Positions 24,993 to 34,602 of a DNA stretch of 64,000 nucleotides are shown one piece after another. Both the position numbers and the translations under genes were made by a program. The DNA is from Hymenobacter lapidiphilus (lineage in GTDB: Bacteria > Bacteroidota > Bacteroidia > Cytophagales > Hymenobacteraceae), in assembly GCF_013377885.1 (NCBI RefSeq), contig NZ_JABKAU010000024.1, positions 1 to 64,000 on the forward strand. Reading direction: 5' to 3'. Positions within the stretch are counted from its first letter, which is position 1. Each line of letters begins with the position of its first letter. The notes below the pieces were generated by a model. That model was not told the origin of the DNA and did not search any database. It worked only from the letters and a program-made list of their open reading frames with translations.

Positions 24993-27900
24993 GTGAAAAA
25001 ACTCCTACTCCTGCTACTAGCCGCCTTTCTACCGCTGCTCACGTTTGCCCAGCTTACGACCAGCGCTTTTGAGGGCCAGGTGGTGGGCCAGGATGGGGCC
25101 GGCATTCCTGGCGCCACGGTGCTGCTGACGCACGTGCCCACGGGCACCCGCAGCGGTACGCAGTCGGACCCCAGCGGCAAGTTTCTGCTCAACAACCTCA
25201 AGCCCGGCGGACCCTACCAAGTGCAGGTGAGCTTTGTGGGCTACACCACTGAAACCAAAACGGAGCTATACCTGAGCCTGGGCAAAGTGGCCCGCCAGAC
25301 GTTCACGCTGCGCGAAACCAGCACCGAACTGGCCGACGTGCAGGTGACGGCCAACAAGAGTGACCCTTTCACGACCGACAAAAACGGCCAAGCCTACCAC
25401 CTGGGCCAGACGGCCATCCAGAATACGCCCACGGTGAACCGCAGCCTCGGCGACCTCACCAAGCTGATGCCGCAGGGCAACAAAAACTCCTTCGGCGGCT
25501 CCAACTACCGCTTCAACAACCTGAGCATTGATGGCATGGCCACCAACGACGTGCTCGGGTTTCAGGAGCCGTCGAGCGGCGCGGCGGGCTCGGTAGCGGC
25601 GGGCACGCCCGGCGCGCTGGCTGGTACCCAGCCCATTTCGCTCGATGCCATCGACGAAATTTCGGTCGTGATTTCGCCTTTCAACGTCACACTGGGCAAT
25701 TTCACGGGGGCCAACATCAACGCCGTGACCAAGAGCGGCACCAACCGGTTTGCGGGCAGCGTGTACAGCTACGGCCGCAACCAAGTCATTACGGGCCGGA
25801 GCGTGGACGGCCAGCGCACGCCCATCGACAAGTACTATGACATCCAGTCGGGCGCCAGCTTGGGCGGGCCCATCATCAAAAACAAACTGTTTTTCTTCGG
25901 CAACTACGAGCTGCAGCGCCGCGAGGAGCCAGTCTCGTTTGCGCCCGGCGCGCCCGGCGCCGGCGTACCGCTGGAGGTGGCCCAGCAGGTGAGCGACTTC
26001 CTAAAGTCGGAGTACGGCTACGACCCCGGCACGTTTGGCAACGCGTCCATCAAGCGCAACAGCGACAAGTTTTTGCTGCGCTTCGACTACAACATCTCCG
26101 ACAAGCACCGTCTCACGCTGCGCGACAACTACGTGGCCGGCTTCGCCGACAACCTCGAACGCTCGCCCACGGTGCTTAACTACGGCAACCAGGGTTTCCG
26201 GCACAACAGCCGCACCAACAGCCTGGTGGCCGAGCTGAAAAGTACGTTCAACAACCGGGTTTCGAACCAGCTGATTGCCGGCTATAATACCGTGAACGAA
26301 GACCGCAGCTACCAGAACCGGCTGTTTCCGCACCTCGAAATCAACTACAACGCCTCCACCATCATTTACGCGGGCACCTACCGCGAGGCCGCCATTTATG
26401 GCTCCAGCGTGAGCACCACCCAGCTGACCGACAACCTGACAATTTTCAAGGATAAGCACACGCTCACCTTCGGCACCTCCAACGAGCTCAACAACATCGA
26501 GTACCGCTTCCTGACGGCATTTAACGGCCGCTGGCAGTACCCCTCGGTGGATGCGTTTCTGGCCAACCGCCCCACCCGCGTACGCGGCGTCTACAACACC
26601 GAAAACAACGACGCGGCCTTCAACAAAACCCAGCCCTCGGCCGATTATCGGGTGATGCTGCTCAGCGCCTACGCTCAGGACGACTACCGCCCAACCGACC
26701 GCTTGAGCCTGCAGCTGGGCCTGCGCCTCGACATGCAGCTGCACCCCGACAAGGTGCCTGTGAACCCGGCCGTGGCCCGGAACCCGGAGTTTGCGCAGTA
26801 CCAGAACAAGTTTGGCGGCGTGCCGCAGTTCAACCCCCGCCTCAGCTTTAACTACCAGCTGAATGAGGCCAACACCGTGCAGGTGCGCGGAGGCTCGGGG
26901 CTATTCACGGGGCGTATTCCGTTTGTGTGGTACGCCTATGCGCACTACATCTCGGGCAACCGCTACAACAACATCGACTTCCGCCCCACCGGCGCCCTGC
27001 CCATTGCCGACGACCTATCGGCGCTACAATCGGTGCAGCCTGGCATTGCCGAAATCAACCTGATTGACAACGATTTCAAGCTGCCCCGCGACTGGAAATC
27101 TACGCTGGCCGTTGATGTGAAGCTGCCCTACGATTTCACCTTCACGGTCGAGGGCCTGTACTCGAAAGTGGTGGCAGGCATGCTGTTTCAGTCCATCAAT
27201 TTCAAGGATGCCAAATCCACCTTCGCTGGTGCCGACAACCGGCCCTACTTCACCAACACCGGCAGCGCGGCCAAAATCGACCCCGCGTTTACCAACGTGT
27301 TTGTGATGCGCAACACCGACCAGGGCTACAACTACAACGCCACCTTCACGCTCAGCAAGCGCATTCAGAACCGCCTGGAGGCCTACGCCGGCTACAGCTA
27401 CGGTCAGAGCAAGGACTTGGTGAACGGCGTGCGCGTGTCGCCGGCCGCCAACTACGAGTGGAACCAGTCGCTGGTGGCCAACAGCCCCGCCCTGGCCTAT
27501 TCCAACTTCGACCTGCGCCACAAGTTCATCGGCAATATCTACTACAATCTGAACGTGAAAAAGGTCAACCTCGGCGCCAGCCTGGTGTACATCGCACGTT
27601 CGGGCAGCCCGTTCTCGTTTGTGTACGAGGGCGATATGAACCGCGACGGCTCGGCCAAAAACGACCTGCTCTTCATCCCGCGCAACCGCGAGGACATTGT
27701 GCTGGCGCCCATCACGGGTGCCGCGCCGGTATCGGCGGCGCAGCAGTACGAGCAGCTCGACCAGTACATTAAAGACAGTCCTTACCTGGCGGGCCGCCGC
27801 GGCGGCTACGCCGAGCGCAACGGTGCCCGCACCCCCTGGACCCAACAGCTCGACCTGCGCCTCACGGCCAAGCTGCCCCTCACCCAAGCCGGCACCCAGC

Positions 27901-28136
27901 GCCTGGAAATCACGCTCGATGTGCTCAACCTGGGCAACCTGCTGAGCAACGACTGGGGCCGCCAGTACTTCGTGCCCAACATCAACAACTCGGGCTACGC
28001 GCTGCTCGATTTCGTGCGTATCGAGAATAACCGGCCGGTGTACCAGTTCAAGCAGCCCACCAGCACACCCTGGCAAACCGACCCTATCAACTCGCGCTGG
28101 CAGGGGCAGTTGGGCCTGCGGTACTCGTTCAATTAA
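24993..28136 (+). CDS. Oar-like TonB-dependent receptor
   Basis: A 1047-residue outer-membrane receptor. The signal peptide is MKKLLLLLLAAFLPLLTFAQ. A carboxypeptidase-regulatory-like domain follows (about residues 25-105: AFEGQVVGQDGAGIPGA ... FVGYTTET), then a plug-like region with NRSLGDLTKLMPQ and ISPFNVTLGNFTGANINAVT, and a long beta-barrel ending WQGQLGLRYSFN with a C-terminal aromatic residue. The domain order and length fit the Oar-type subfamily of Bacteroidota and Myxococcota, linked to adhesion and uptake of unknown ligands. The start is GTG at 24993. There is no SusD-type partner, so a polysaccharide system is unlikely. It stands alone between repeats. Confidence 0.9.
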   Translation: MKKLLLLLLAAFLPLLTFAQLTTSAFEGQVVGQDGAGIPGATVLLTHVPTGTRSGTQSDPSGKFLLNNLKPGGPYQVQVSFVGYTTETKTELYLSLGKVARQTFTLRETSTELADVQVTANKSDPFTTDKNGQAYHLGQTAIQNTPTVNRSLGDLTKLMPQGNKNSFGGSNYRFNNLSIDGMATNDVLGFQEPSSGAAGSVAAGTPGALAGTQPISLDAIDEISVVISPFNVTLGNFTGANINAVTKSGTNRFAGSVYSYGRNQVITGRSVDGQRTPIDKYYDIQSGASLGGPIIKNKLFFFGNYELQRREEPVSFAPGAPGAGVPLEVAQQVSDFLKSEYGYDPGTFGNASIKRNSDKFLLRFDYNISDKHRLTLRDNYVAGFADNLERSPTVLNYGNQGFRHNSRTNSLVAELKSTFNNRVSNQLIAGYNTVNEDRSYQNRLFPHLEINYNASTIIYAGTYREAAIYGSSVSTTQLTDNLTIFKDKHTLTFGTSNELNNIEYRFLTAFNGRWQYPSVDAFLANRPTRVRGVYNTENNDAAFNKTQPSADYRVMLLSAYAQDDYRPTDRLSLQLGLRLDMQLHPDKVPVNPAVARNPEFAQYQNKFGGVPQFNPRLSFNYQLNEANTVQVRGGSGLFTGRIPFVWYAYAHYISGNRYNNIDFRPTGALPIADDLSALQSVQPGIAEINLIDNDFKLPRDWKSTLAVDVKLPYDFTFTVEGLYSKVVAGMLFQSINFKDAKSTFAGADNRPYFTNTGSAAKIDPAFTNVFVMRNTDQGYNYNATFTLSKRIQNRLEAYAGYSYGQSKDLVNGVRVSPAANYEWNQSLVANSPALAYSNFDLRHKFIGNIYYNLNVKKVNLGASLVYIARSGSPFSFVYEGDMNRDGSAKNDLLFIPRNREDIVLAPITGAAPVSAAQQYEQLDQYIKDSPYLAGRRGGYAERNGARTPWTQQLDLRLTAKLPLTQAGTQRLEITLDVLNLGNLLSNDWGRQYFVPNINNSGYALLDFVRIENNRPVYQFKQPTSTPWQTDPINSRWQGQLGLRYSFN

Positions 28137-28230
28137 GTACTCAGGAATATGCAGATGCGGCGAAAAGGCGGACCTGCTGAGCATGACGGCCTTGTTTTCT
28201 GTTCAAGTAGGTTCTTAGCGCTGCTTAAAA

Positions 28231-28265
28231 AGAAAGGCCGACCAGTAGAACTGGTCGGCCTTTCT
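28231..28265. terminator. Intrinsic terminator
   Basis: A 15-bp stem AGAAAGGCCGACCAG / CTGGTCGGCCTTTCT with a short loop after the receptor gene and just before the convergent arsS stop. Confidence 0.75.
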
Positions 28266-28290
28266 CGTACCGATTAACGCAGCTGGTTAC

Positions 28291-29340
28291 TTACACTACG
28301 GTGCCGCCGCAGCTGGAGCCCGCGCCGGCCGTGCAGCCGTAGCAGTGCTGGTTCACCACGATGGCGCGCTCCCCGAGGGCGGCGGCATCGAAGTCGCGGA
28401 TGTGGCGCACGGGGCTGGCCACGTGCAGGTCCAGCATCTGGTTGAAGTCGCAGTCGTATAGGCCGCCGTCCCAGCTCACGGAAATGGTGTCGCGGCACAT
28501 CACGCTGGCGGCAGCAGCCGGGTTGAAAGCATTCACCAGCTTCTCCATGTAGCCCGCGTAGTGGCCCGACTCGATGAGGTAGTCGAGGTAGCGGCTCACG
28601 GGCAGGTTGGTGATGGCATAAAGCTCATTGAAGACAATGCCGAAGTCCCGAGAAAGGGCCCGCTTGTAGTCGGCCTGCAGGCCGGCCTGGGGGCCGGGCA
28701 ACGACGCACCGCCGGGGTTGTATACTAGGTTCAGCACCAGGCCCGAACCCTCCTGACCGTAGCCCACGGCGTTGAGCATTTTCAGCGCCTTAATAGAGTC
28801 CTCAAACACGCCGTCGCCGCGCTGCTTGTCGGTGTTTTCGGCGGTGTAGCAGGGCAGCGAGCTCACTACTTCCACGCCGTGCAGCTTGAAGAACTCGGGC
28901 AGGTCGTGGTACTTCTTATTGGCCACGATGATGGTGAGGTTGCAGCGCACCAGCACCTTGCGGCCCAGCCAGCTGATTTGCTCCACAAACCAGCGAAAAT
29001 CGGGGTTCATTTCCGGGGCGCCGCCAGTGAGGTCTACCGTGGCAATGTCGGTCTGGGCCAGCGCATCGAGGCAGAGTTGCATCGTTTCGCGGGTCATGAT
29101 TTCCTTGCGGTCGGGGCCGGCATCTACGTGGCAATGGGTGCACACCTGGTTGCACATCTTGCCCACGTTAATTTGCATGACTGCCGGCGCTACCGGCAGC
29201 AGCGGGAAGAACCCAGCCCCACGCAACTTCTCGTGAAAGCGCGGCTGGTGGTGCGTATCGGCCTCTTCCCGGCTAAGCACGGTGAGCTGGAAAGCAGAGT
29301 CGGCCAGTTGGTTGCCGGTGGCCTTGAGGGACTTAATCAT
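28291..29340 (-). CDS. arsS: Arsenosugar biosynthesis radical SAM protein ArsS
   Basis: A 349-residue radical SAM enzyme. The cluster motif is CNQVCTHC (C63, C67, C70), the usual CxxxCxxC. The C-terminus has the DUF3641-type NQHCYGCTAGAGSSCGG and CRDTISVSWDGGLYDCDFNQ, characteristic of ArsS. ArsS attaches the 5'-deoxyadenosyl group to dimethylarsinous acid, starting arsenosugar synthesis. It is 54 bases after arsM in the same direction, so the pair should be co-transcribed. Together they support an arsenic methylation and arsenosugar/arsenolipid pathway. Confidence 0.92.
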   Translation of the reverse strand: MIKSLKATGNQLADSAFQLTVLSREEADTHHQPRFHEKLRGAGFFPLLPVAPAVMQINVGKMCNQVCTHCHVDAGPDRKEIMTRETMQLCLDALAQTDIATVDLTGGAPEMNPDFRWFVEQISWLGRKVLVRCNLTIIVANKKYHDLPEFFKLHGVEVVSSLPCYTAENTDKQRGDGVFEDSIKALKMLNAVGYGQEGSGLVLNLVYNPGGASLPGPQAGLQADYKRALSRDFGIVFNELYAITNLPVSRYLDYLIESGHYAGYMEKLVNAFNPAAAASVMCRDTISVSWDGGLYDCDFNQMLDLHVASPVRHIRDFDAAALGERAIVVNQHCYGCTAGAGSSCGGTVV

Positions 29341-29394
29341 GGACGCGGTAGGAGAAAAAGTTAGAAGCGCAATGTGCAGCAGGCCACGGCCGGC

Positions 29395-30444
29395 TTAGCA
29401 GCAGCTACCGGTAGTGTCGTCGGCGTTGCTGCTGGTGGAAGCGGCTACCGGCCCGCAGGGGAACAAGCCGAAATGGCGGTCCTTGGCGCCATCGAGGCGG
29501 AAGTGGACACCGAAGCGGGTAAGGGCCAACATGTCGGCGGTGTTGCCGCACACCAGCATGGGCCGACCGGTTTCGAAGTGGTGGTGGTCGTCGAGGGTGA
29601 AGCCGTTGGGCTCGTCGGGCAGGGTGCCGAGGTAGGTGGCTACCTGGCCGTAGTCCTCGCACTGGTCTTCCAGGGCGAGCTTAAAGGCCCGCACCGTGAG
29701 TGAGTAGAACTTGATGTTGCCCACTTTCTGCTCGATTTCCTCGTTGTCGATGGTGAGGCGGCGCTGGCTCATGAGGCGGTAATCGTTCACGCCCAGCTCG
29801 CGTAGCAGGCGGCGGAAGTCCTCGGTGTAGAGGGCACCACTCAGGCACTCGCCGTAGAGCACCGGGTCCTGACGCAGGCTTTCGGGAATGCGGCGGTCGG
29901 CGAATACGTCGGCAATGAACAGCTCGCCGCCGGGCTTCAGCACCCGGAAAATTTCGCGGTAGGTGGCGGCTTTGTCGGTGCTCAGGTTCAGCACGCAGTT
30001 GCTCACCACCAGGTCCACGCTGTTGTCCTCGATGCCAGCAGCGGCCAGGTCTTCAATGTAGCCGTGGCGGAACTCCACGTTGGGCTTGGCGTAGCCGAAT
30101 TTGGTGGTGTGGGCGGCAATGTTGCGGTTGGCCACGGCCAGCTGCTCCTCCGTCATATCCACCCCAATTACGTGGCCCTGCTCGCCCACCAGCTTCGAGA
30201 GCAAGTACACGTCGCGGCCCGAGCCCGAGCCCAGGTCGAGCACCGTGAGGCCTTCCACGGCCGAGGGCACGCACACGCCGCAGCCATAGTACTTCTCCAG
30301 CACTTCCGACTCCAACGTGGCCAGAATGCGCTTATGGGCAGTCGGAATATCGTCGGTGCAGCAGGCGTTGGTTTTCAGGTCCTGGCTGGTGGTCAGCTCG
30401 CGGCCGTAGTAGTCTTGTACCTGCTGCTGAATTTGTTGCTCCAT
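29395..30444 (-). CDS. arsM: Arsenite S-adenosylmethionine methyltransferase ArsM
   Basis: A 349-residue class I methyltransferase converting arsenite to methylated arsenicals. The SAM motif is LDLGSGSGRD (about residues 69-78). Cysteines typical of ArsM are present: KTNACC (28-29), YYGCGVC (55 and 58), SNC (150) and YGEC (200), with 50 residues between the last two, the spacing of the third and second metal-binding cysteines in characterised ArsM. The protein ends in TTGSCC, as in Bacteroidota forms. The frame is open to 30576, but ATG at 30444 (MEQQIQQQVQDYYG) is the family start. It is followed by arsS. Confidence 0.92.
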   Translation of the reverse strand: MEQQIQQQVQDYYGRELTTSQDLKTNACCTDDIPTAHKRILATLESEVLEKYYGCGVCVPSAVEGLTVLDLGSGSGRDVYLLSKLVGEQGHVIGVDMTEEQLAVANRNIAAHTTKFGYAKPNVEFRHGYIEDLAAAGIEDNSVDLVVSNCVLNLSTDKAATYREIFRVLKPGGELFIADVFADRRIPESLRQDPVLYGECLSGALYTEDFRRLLRELGVNDYRLMSQRRLTIDNEEIEQKVGNIKFYSLTVRAFKLALEDQCEDYGQVATYLGTLPDEPNGFTLDDHHHFETGRPMLVCGNTADMLALTRFGVHFRLDGAKDRHFGLFPCGPVAASTSSNADDTTGSCC

Positions 30445-30792
30445 GATAGAGGAAATCGAATAGAATGGGGAATGCGTTGGTAAGCGCGGAAATACGCGAA
30501 TGGTTTCAGGGAAGCGGTGCAATGAAGATTCCAACTTTCCCAAAGGCCAGCCGAAGCTCAATGCCGCACTGCCCAACGAAAGTTACGACCATTATGCGGC
30601 AGTGGATTGCCAACCTGACTGTAGGCACCAATTCCTGCCCCGCCCGTGTGCCTAAGCAAGAGCTAACATCCAACAAATCAGAGATATTACCAGCTTATTA
30701 CCAAGCAGATAATGAGTAATAAAGGCTTGAAAAATATGGGCGTAAGCCCGGCGTATTCGACAGCTTGGTCAGCTCGCCGCCCCGGCGTTGGC
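30445..30792. other. Non-coding gap upstream of arsM
   Basis: No supported gene. The part around 30660-30730 is AT-rich. The region should hold the promoter of arsM, but no clear element or ArsR site was recognised. Confidence 0.4.
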
Positions 30793-32721
30793 TTACCTCA
30801 CCTCCAGTAGCGCGCGGGCCTGGTAGTTATAGCGTACGGTGTCGCCCTGTTGCTCGCGGGTTAAATCGGTCAGGTAGAGCTGCAGGATGAGGGTGGAGCT
30901 GGCAGCGCGAAGCGTAAGGTCTTTTACGGTCAAATTGACGCGGTAATCGGCGAGGTTACGGCCGTGAACGGCAGCGAGCGAATCGGCTAACGCGCCCGGC
31001 GACACCGATAGGCGCGGCTGCCAACTGCCCATGCCCTGGCGCTGCTCTAATAACAACTGCCGGCCATAACGGAGCGCCCGGAGCCGGAAACCGCTACTAT
31101 CGGCCAACGGAATCCAGGCCACTACTTTGGCTGCAGCAATGCCCCCATCATATTCGTGCACATTGATATCGTTGACCCAGTAGCGGCCGTTGCCCAGGGC
31201 GTACACCTCGCTGGTTACGTTGCTTCGTTCCGTCCCGAAGTTCACCCGCTGGGCTGACTCACGGACGTCCTTCTCGGTGGCGTAGCGCGTAATCCGGTCG
31301 TAGCCGGTGAGCGTAAAAGGGCGCTCCTTCCAGTCGGTTCCCTGCCAACTCTGCTGCTGCCGCGAAAGGTTACGCACCGAATCGGGCGGCGTGAGCGAGG
31401 CCGCAAACAACGGTTGCAGGGTAGATAGCGCGTCACGGGCGGCAAAAAACTCGAAGACTGAGCTTAGGCGTTGCTGCGCCTTGAAAGGCAGATTCGGCTG
31501 CCGCTGGGCGGCGCTGTCGAGGTGGCCGTTTTGCAGCAGGTTGAACTGCTGGCTGATTTCGCGCAGCTGCCCGAGCTGGCTGCGTTCGGCCACCGCAAAC
31601 GCGCCCCAGGGCCCGCCGGCAGCCAGCAGGGCCAGCAGCCCCAGCGAGGCCGGAATCCAGATGATGCCCTGGCCCCGGCGCCATAGAAAATACGCGGCCA
31701 TGCCCAGCAGCCAGCCGGCCAGCAGCAGCACGAAATAGCGTTCCTCCGTGATGCCGTACTCGGCAATGCGGGTGCCGATGGCCACGGCCAGCAGCCCCAG
31801 CAGCGGAAACAGCGCCCGGTAGAACCAGCGGGCAAACGTGCTTATCCAGGCGTTTTCGGCGACCTCACGGATGGGGTGAATGAGCAGCAGCGCGAAGATG
31901 CCAGCCACCGCCAACGCCAGCACCAGCACCGAAACCCAGCCCTGCGGCAGTGTCCAGGTAAGCAGAATACGGCCCAGGTAGGCGTATAAAATGGCAAAGT
32001 AGAGCACCACCAGCGGCAGCAGCACAAACTGGGTAAACACCTTCAGACCCTTTGGATAAGAAGCGGGCTGCTCCAAGGCCGCAAAACTAGTGGGCACGCC
32101 GGCCAGGAAAAACCAGGTGTTAAACACCGTAGCCAGCCCCACAAACAAATAGCCGTACCAACGGCCGTCCAGCTTCACCCCAAACAGGTTATCAACGGCC
32201 AGCAAAGCCAGCGCGCAGCCCGCGAACAGCACGCCCGAGTACAGCGCGGCCGTGAGAATGCGCAGAAACAGGGTTTGGTTGTAGCGCCAGAAGCCCGGCG
32301 TGTCGGCCGTGCCGCGCAGTTCGGCCAGGTAGGGCCCGGCCGCTACGGCCAGGTGGGCCGCCAGCAGCAGCAACATCAACCGCAGCGCCCAGATGAGGTT
32401 GGGCTCGGCGGGGGCCAGTGCGTACCAGAGTCCCAGCAGCGCCAATGCCCCCAGCTGCGCAGCTGCCTTCACGGCCGGCCGCCAGCCATATCGTTCGGCT
32501 GTTACGGCCAGCGCCAGCATGAGCGGCAGCCCCAGCCCCGCGGCTGTTAATAGCGGAAACAGCCATTGCAGCTCGCCTTCCTGCGGGCTTGTCGACGTAT
32601 CGCGCTGGATCAGGTAGGTACCCACACCACCCAGCACGAAAGAGCACAGCAGCGTGAGCGGGAAGCGGCGGGCCACCCGGGCCATTTCGGCGGCCAGGTG
32701 TTGCAGGGAGGGCAGTTGCAT
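30793..32721 (-). CDS. DUF4153 domain-containing membrane protein
   Basis: A 642-residue protein: residues 1-400 contain about 11-12 transmembrane helices (for example FPLTLLCSFVLGGVGTYL and VLVLALAVAGIFALLLIHPI), and the C-terminal 230 residues are soluble and beta-rich (NDINVHEYDGGIAAAKVV). This fits the Bacteroidota DUF4153 family, often annotated without function. Helix-rich segments include IREVAENAW, typical of the family. The frame is open to 32766 (TTG), but ATG at 32721 gives a better start. It is followed on the minus strand by a gap, then arsM. Function unknown. Confidence 0.8.
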   Translation of the reverse strand: MQLPSLQHLAAEMARVARRFPLTLLCSFVLGGVGTYLIQRDTSTSPQEGELQWLFPLLTAAGLGLPLMLALAVTAERYGWRPAVKAAAQLGALALLGLWYALAPAEPNLIWALRLMLLLLAAHLAVAAGPYLAELRGTADTPGFWRYNQTLFLRILTAALYSGVLFAGCALALLAVDNLFGVKLDGRWYGYLFVGLATVFNTWFFLAGVPTSFAALEQPASYPKGLKVFTQFVLLPLVVLYFAILYAYLGRILLTWTLPQGWVSVLVLALAVAGIFALLLIHPIREVAENAWISTFARWFYRALFPLLGLLAVAIGTRIAEYGITEERYFVLLLAGWLLGMAAYFLWRRGQGIIWIPASLGLLALLAAGGPWGAFAVAERSQLGQLREISQQFNLLQNGHLDSAAQRQPNLPFKAQQRLSSVFEFFAARDALSTLQPLFAASLTPPDSVRNLSRQQQSWQGTDWKERPFTLTGYDRITRYATEKDVRESAQRVNFGTERSNVTSEVYALGNGRYWVNDINVHEYDGGIAAAKVVAWIPLADSSGFRLRALRYGRQLLLEQRQGMGSWQPRLSVSPGALADSLAAVHGRNLADYRVNLTVKDLTLRAASSTLILQLYLTDLTREQQGDTVRYNYQARALLEVR

Positions 32722-32807
32722 GGCAGAAGGCGGGAGAAGCTTGATTTGCCGCGTCAAGAAAGCCAAAGTTTCCTGCCTGCGCCAGAAAACGAATTATGCC
32801 TAAAAAC

Positions 32808-32848
32808 AAAAAATCCGCTTCGGCCAAGGCCAAAACGGATTTTTTTTA
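32808..32848 (-). terminator. Intrinsic terminator of tRNA-Leu
   Basis: AAAAAATCCG / CGGATTTTTT with a GC-containing loop lies seven bases after the tRNA-Leu end on the minus strand, finishing in a T-run. Confidence 0.7.
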
Positions 32849-32854
32849 CAAGAG

Positions 32855-32936
32855 TGCGCGCGGGGAGATTCGAACTCCCACACCCGAAGGCACCACCCCC
32901 TCAAGATGGCGTGTCTACCAGTTTCACCACGTGCGC
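32855..32936 (-). tRNA. tRNA-Leu (anticodon GAG)
   Basis: An 82-base class II tRNA on the minus strand. The D-arm GGTGAAACTGGTAGACACGCC is typical of leucine tRNAs, the anticodon stem CCATC/GGTGG encloses TTGAGGG (anticodon GAG), a variable arm GGTGCCTTCGGGTGT follows, and the T-arm is GGGAGTTCGAATCTCCC. The acceptor pairs GCGCACG with CGCGCGC except for one A-C mismatch. The CCA is not encoded. Confidence 0.93.
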
Positions 32937-33334
32937 AGTTGTTGGCAAGCACTCTTTCCTGTTCAAAGGCCGAAGCCTCCGGACTCGCTGAGGCGGCGAA
33001 TCGATGACAAAAGTAGGGGGTCGGAAGTCAGGGTGCAAGCGCGGGGCACGTTTTTCCGTCAGATAATGCGTCGGCGTACTGCTTACGGCTCATTGTCAGG
33101 CGTAAAAATTTCGTTCCGCATTCATTTAATGGGCTTATATTTAGTAAAGAAGCTATTCAGAAAGCTCAAAGAACGTCGTATTGAGCGTACCCAGGCGTCT
33201 CGGCCGCTGCGTAGCATGTTGCAGCCAGGCAGCAGAGGCACTCCGGTTGCACTCAGCATTAGGTTCTCATTGGTATCAGCCGATGATGGCTTTCCCACCA
33301 GCTTCATTTACTGCCGCTCCCCTACCCTTGTCGT
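32937..33334. other. Intergenic region with no recognised gene
   Basis: About 400 bases between the tRNA-Leu and the iron permease. Small open frames overlap in both strands but none has a recognisable domain. A TACCCTTG element at 33323-33330, just before the ATG at 33335, may be the -7 promoter of the iron permease. Confidence 0.5.
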
Positions 33335-33844
33335 ATGCAGCCCACTTCTTCCGTAGCGCCGGCGGGCACCACGCACTTTTTCGCCCGGTTTGCCGCCCGG
33401 GTCACCACCTGGTCGGGCAGTACGGCGGCTTTTTGCCTGGCGCTGTCTACCATACTGGCCTGGGCCGCTACGGGGCCGCTGTTTCACTATTCCGAAACCT
33501 GGCAGCTGGTCATCAACACGGGTACCACTATCGTTACCTTTCTGATGGTATTTCTCATTCAGCGGGCCCAGAACAAGGATTCGCTGGTGCTACATCTGAA
33601 GCTCAACGAGCTGCTCGCATCTCATAAGGGAGCCAGCAACCGCCTCATCAACGCGCAAGATTTTTCGGAGGAAGAAATCCACATGCTCCACAACTACTTC
33701 TGCATGCTGGCCGAGAAGGCCCGCCAGGACCACAACCTCGGCCGGACACATTCGATAGAGGAAGCCGAGGAAAACCACTTGCAAAAGCGCCGTCGCCGCC
33801 GCCACCATCGTCGGGGCGGGCAGCCCATACTACCTGCCGAGTAA
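33335..33844 (+). CDS. Low-affinity iron permease family protein
   Basis: A 169-residue protein of the low-affinity iron permease family. It has two transmembrane helices (about residues 28-50 and 55-75), [11 protein letters not shown] at the end of the second helix, then a charged cytoplasmic segment [17 protein letters not shown] (the family's most conserved part), and a basic C-terminus with a poly-Arg/His stretch. These small proteins are thought to bring Fe(II) in at low affinity or to regulate it. Dps and a VIT-type transporter are the next two genes, supporting an iron cluster. Confidence 0.85.
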   Translation: MQPTSSVAPAGTTHFFARFAARVTTWSGSTAAFCLALSTILAWAATGPLFHYSETWQLVINTGTTIVTFLMVFLIQRAQNKDSLVLHLKLNELLASHKGASNRLINAQDFSEEEIHMLHNYFCMLAEKARQDHNLGRTHSIEEAEENHLQKRRRRRHHRRGGQPILPAE

Positions 33845-33916
33845 GCCAAGACGTACGCACTTGGGCTGTTCTATGCATCGCGCCTACGGTTTCGTTTTGC
33901 GTAGGTCCCATAAACT

Positions 33917-33954
33917 AAAAAGGCTTCTTCCCGCGGCGGGGAAGAAGCCTTTTT
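33917..33954. terminator. Intrinsic terminator
   Basis: A strong stem AAAAAGGCTTCTTCCC / GGGAAGAAGCCTTTTT with a small loop, between the convergent iron permease (+) and Dps (-). A T-run and an A-run make it bidirectional. Confidence 0.8.
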
Positions 33955-33975
33955 GGCTTACTCAGCAGGCAGTAC

Positions 33976-34602
33976 TTATTCGGAACGAACCAGCTGCGTG
34001 TCTACTACGTGCTCCGACACAAACCACACCTGTAGCTCGTTGGTCCGCATCACGTCGCTCACTACCACGTCGTTGGTACCGTCGTCGCCGGCCTCATCGG
34101 CCTGCTTGGCGTAATCGTGGCAGTTTTTGAGAATAATCTGGTGGGCTTCCAGCAGGCGCGACACCTGAATGGGGGCCTCCTCCCGGTCGCGGGGCGTACG
34201 CGGGATGGTGGTCAGCTCGGCTACATCGTGGGCCATGGCAATAGCCACGCCGCCCAGAATCTGGATGCGCTCGGCAATGGTATCTACAATCGTGCTTTGC
34301 TCTTCGTAATGCTTGTCGTAGAGCAGGTGCAGCTGGTAGAACGTTGGGCCTACTACCTGCCAATGATGCTTCTTGTACATGTCGCGCAGCGTCATGGTAT
34401 CGGCCAGCAGCTGGTTGAGCTGGGTTACGCTCTGCTGACGCGTTTTTTCGTCGAGGCCAATGGGTAGCCGCTGCGAGACGGTTCCGTACTTCTGAAGCGG
34501 CTTGGGCGCGTCGAACTGCTGGTTGAGGATAGGCTGGATGCTGGACGCAGGGCCGCTGGTTTGCGTATTTTTTGCTTTGGTAGTGGCGTTTGACTTAGCC
34601 AT
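33976..34602 (-). CDS. dps: Dps family DNA-protection ferritin
   Basis: A 208-residue Dps-type protein. The four-helix core includes KKHHWQVVGPTFYQLHLLYDKHYEE, with the ferroxidase histidine and the DxxxE residues (quoted in parts: HHWQVVGP, FYQLH, DKHYEE), and TIVDTIAERIQILGG. It oxidises Fe(II) with peroxide and stores it, protecting DNA. The N-terminal extension of about 45 residues (Ser/Lys/Thr-rich) is longer than in E. coli Dps and could bind DNA. It lies divergent to the VIT-type transporter. Confidence 0.92.
   Translation of the reverse strand: MAKSNATTKAKNTQTSGPASSIQPILNQQFDAPKPLQKYGTVSQRLPIGLDEKTRQQSVTQLNQLLADTMTLRDMYKKHHWQVVGPTFYQLHLLYDKHYEEQSTIVDTIAERIQILGGVAIAMAHDVAELTTIPRTPRDREEAPIQVSRLLEAHQIILKNCHDYAKQADEAGDDGTNDVVVSDVMRTNELQVWFVSEHVVDTQLVRSE

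Noticed and set aside
24993..28136. Polysaccharide utilisation locus at the TonB-dependent receptor
   Set aside because: No SusD homologue, glycoside hydrolase or sensor follows; the domain order fits Oar-type receptors.
30465..30719. An 84-codon frame upstream of arsM
   Set aside because: No recognisable domain, the sequence turns AT-rich at its end, and it overlaps the expected arsM promoter region.
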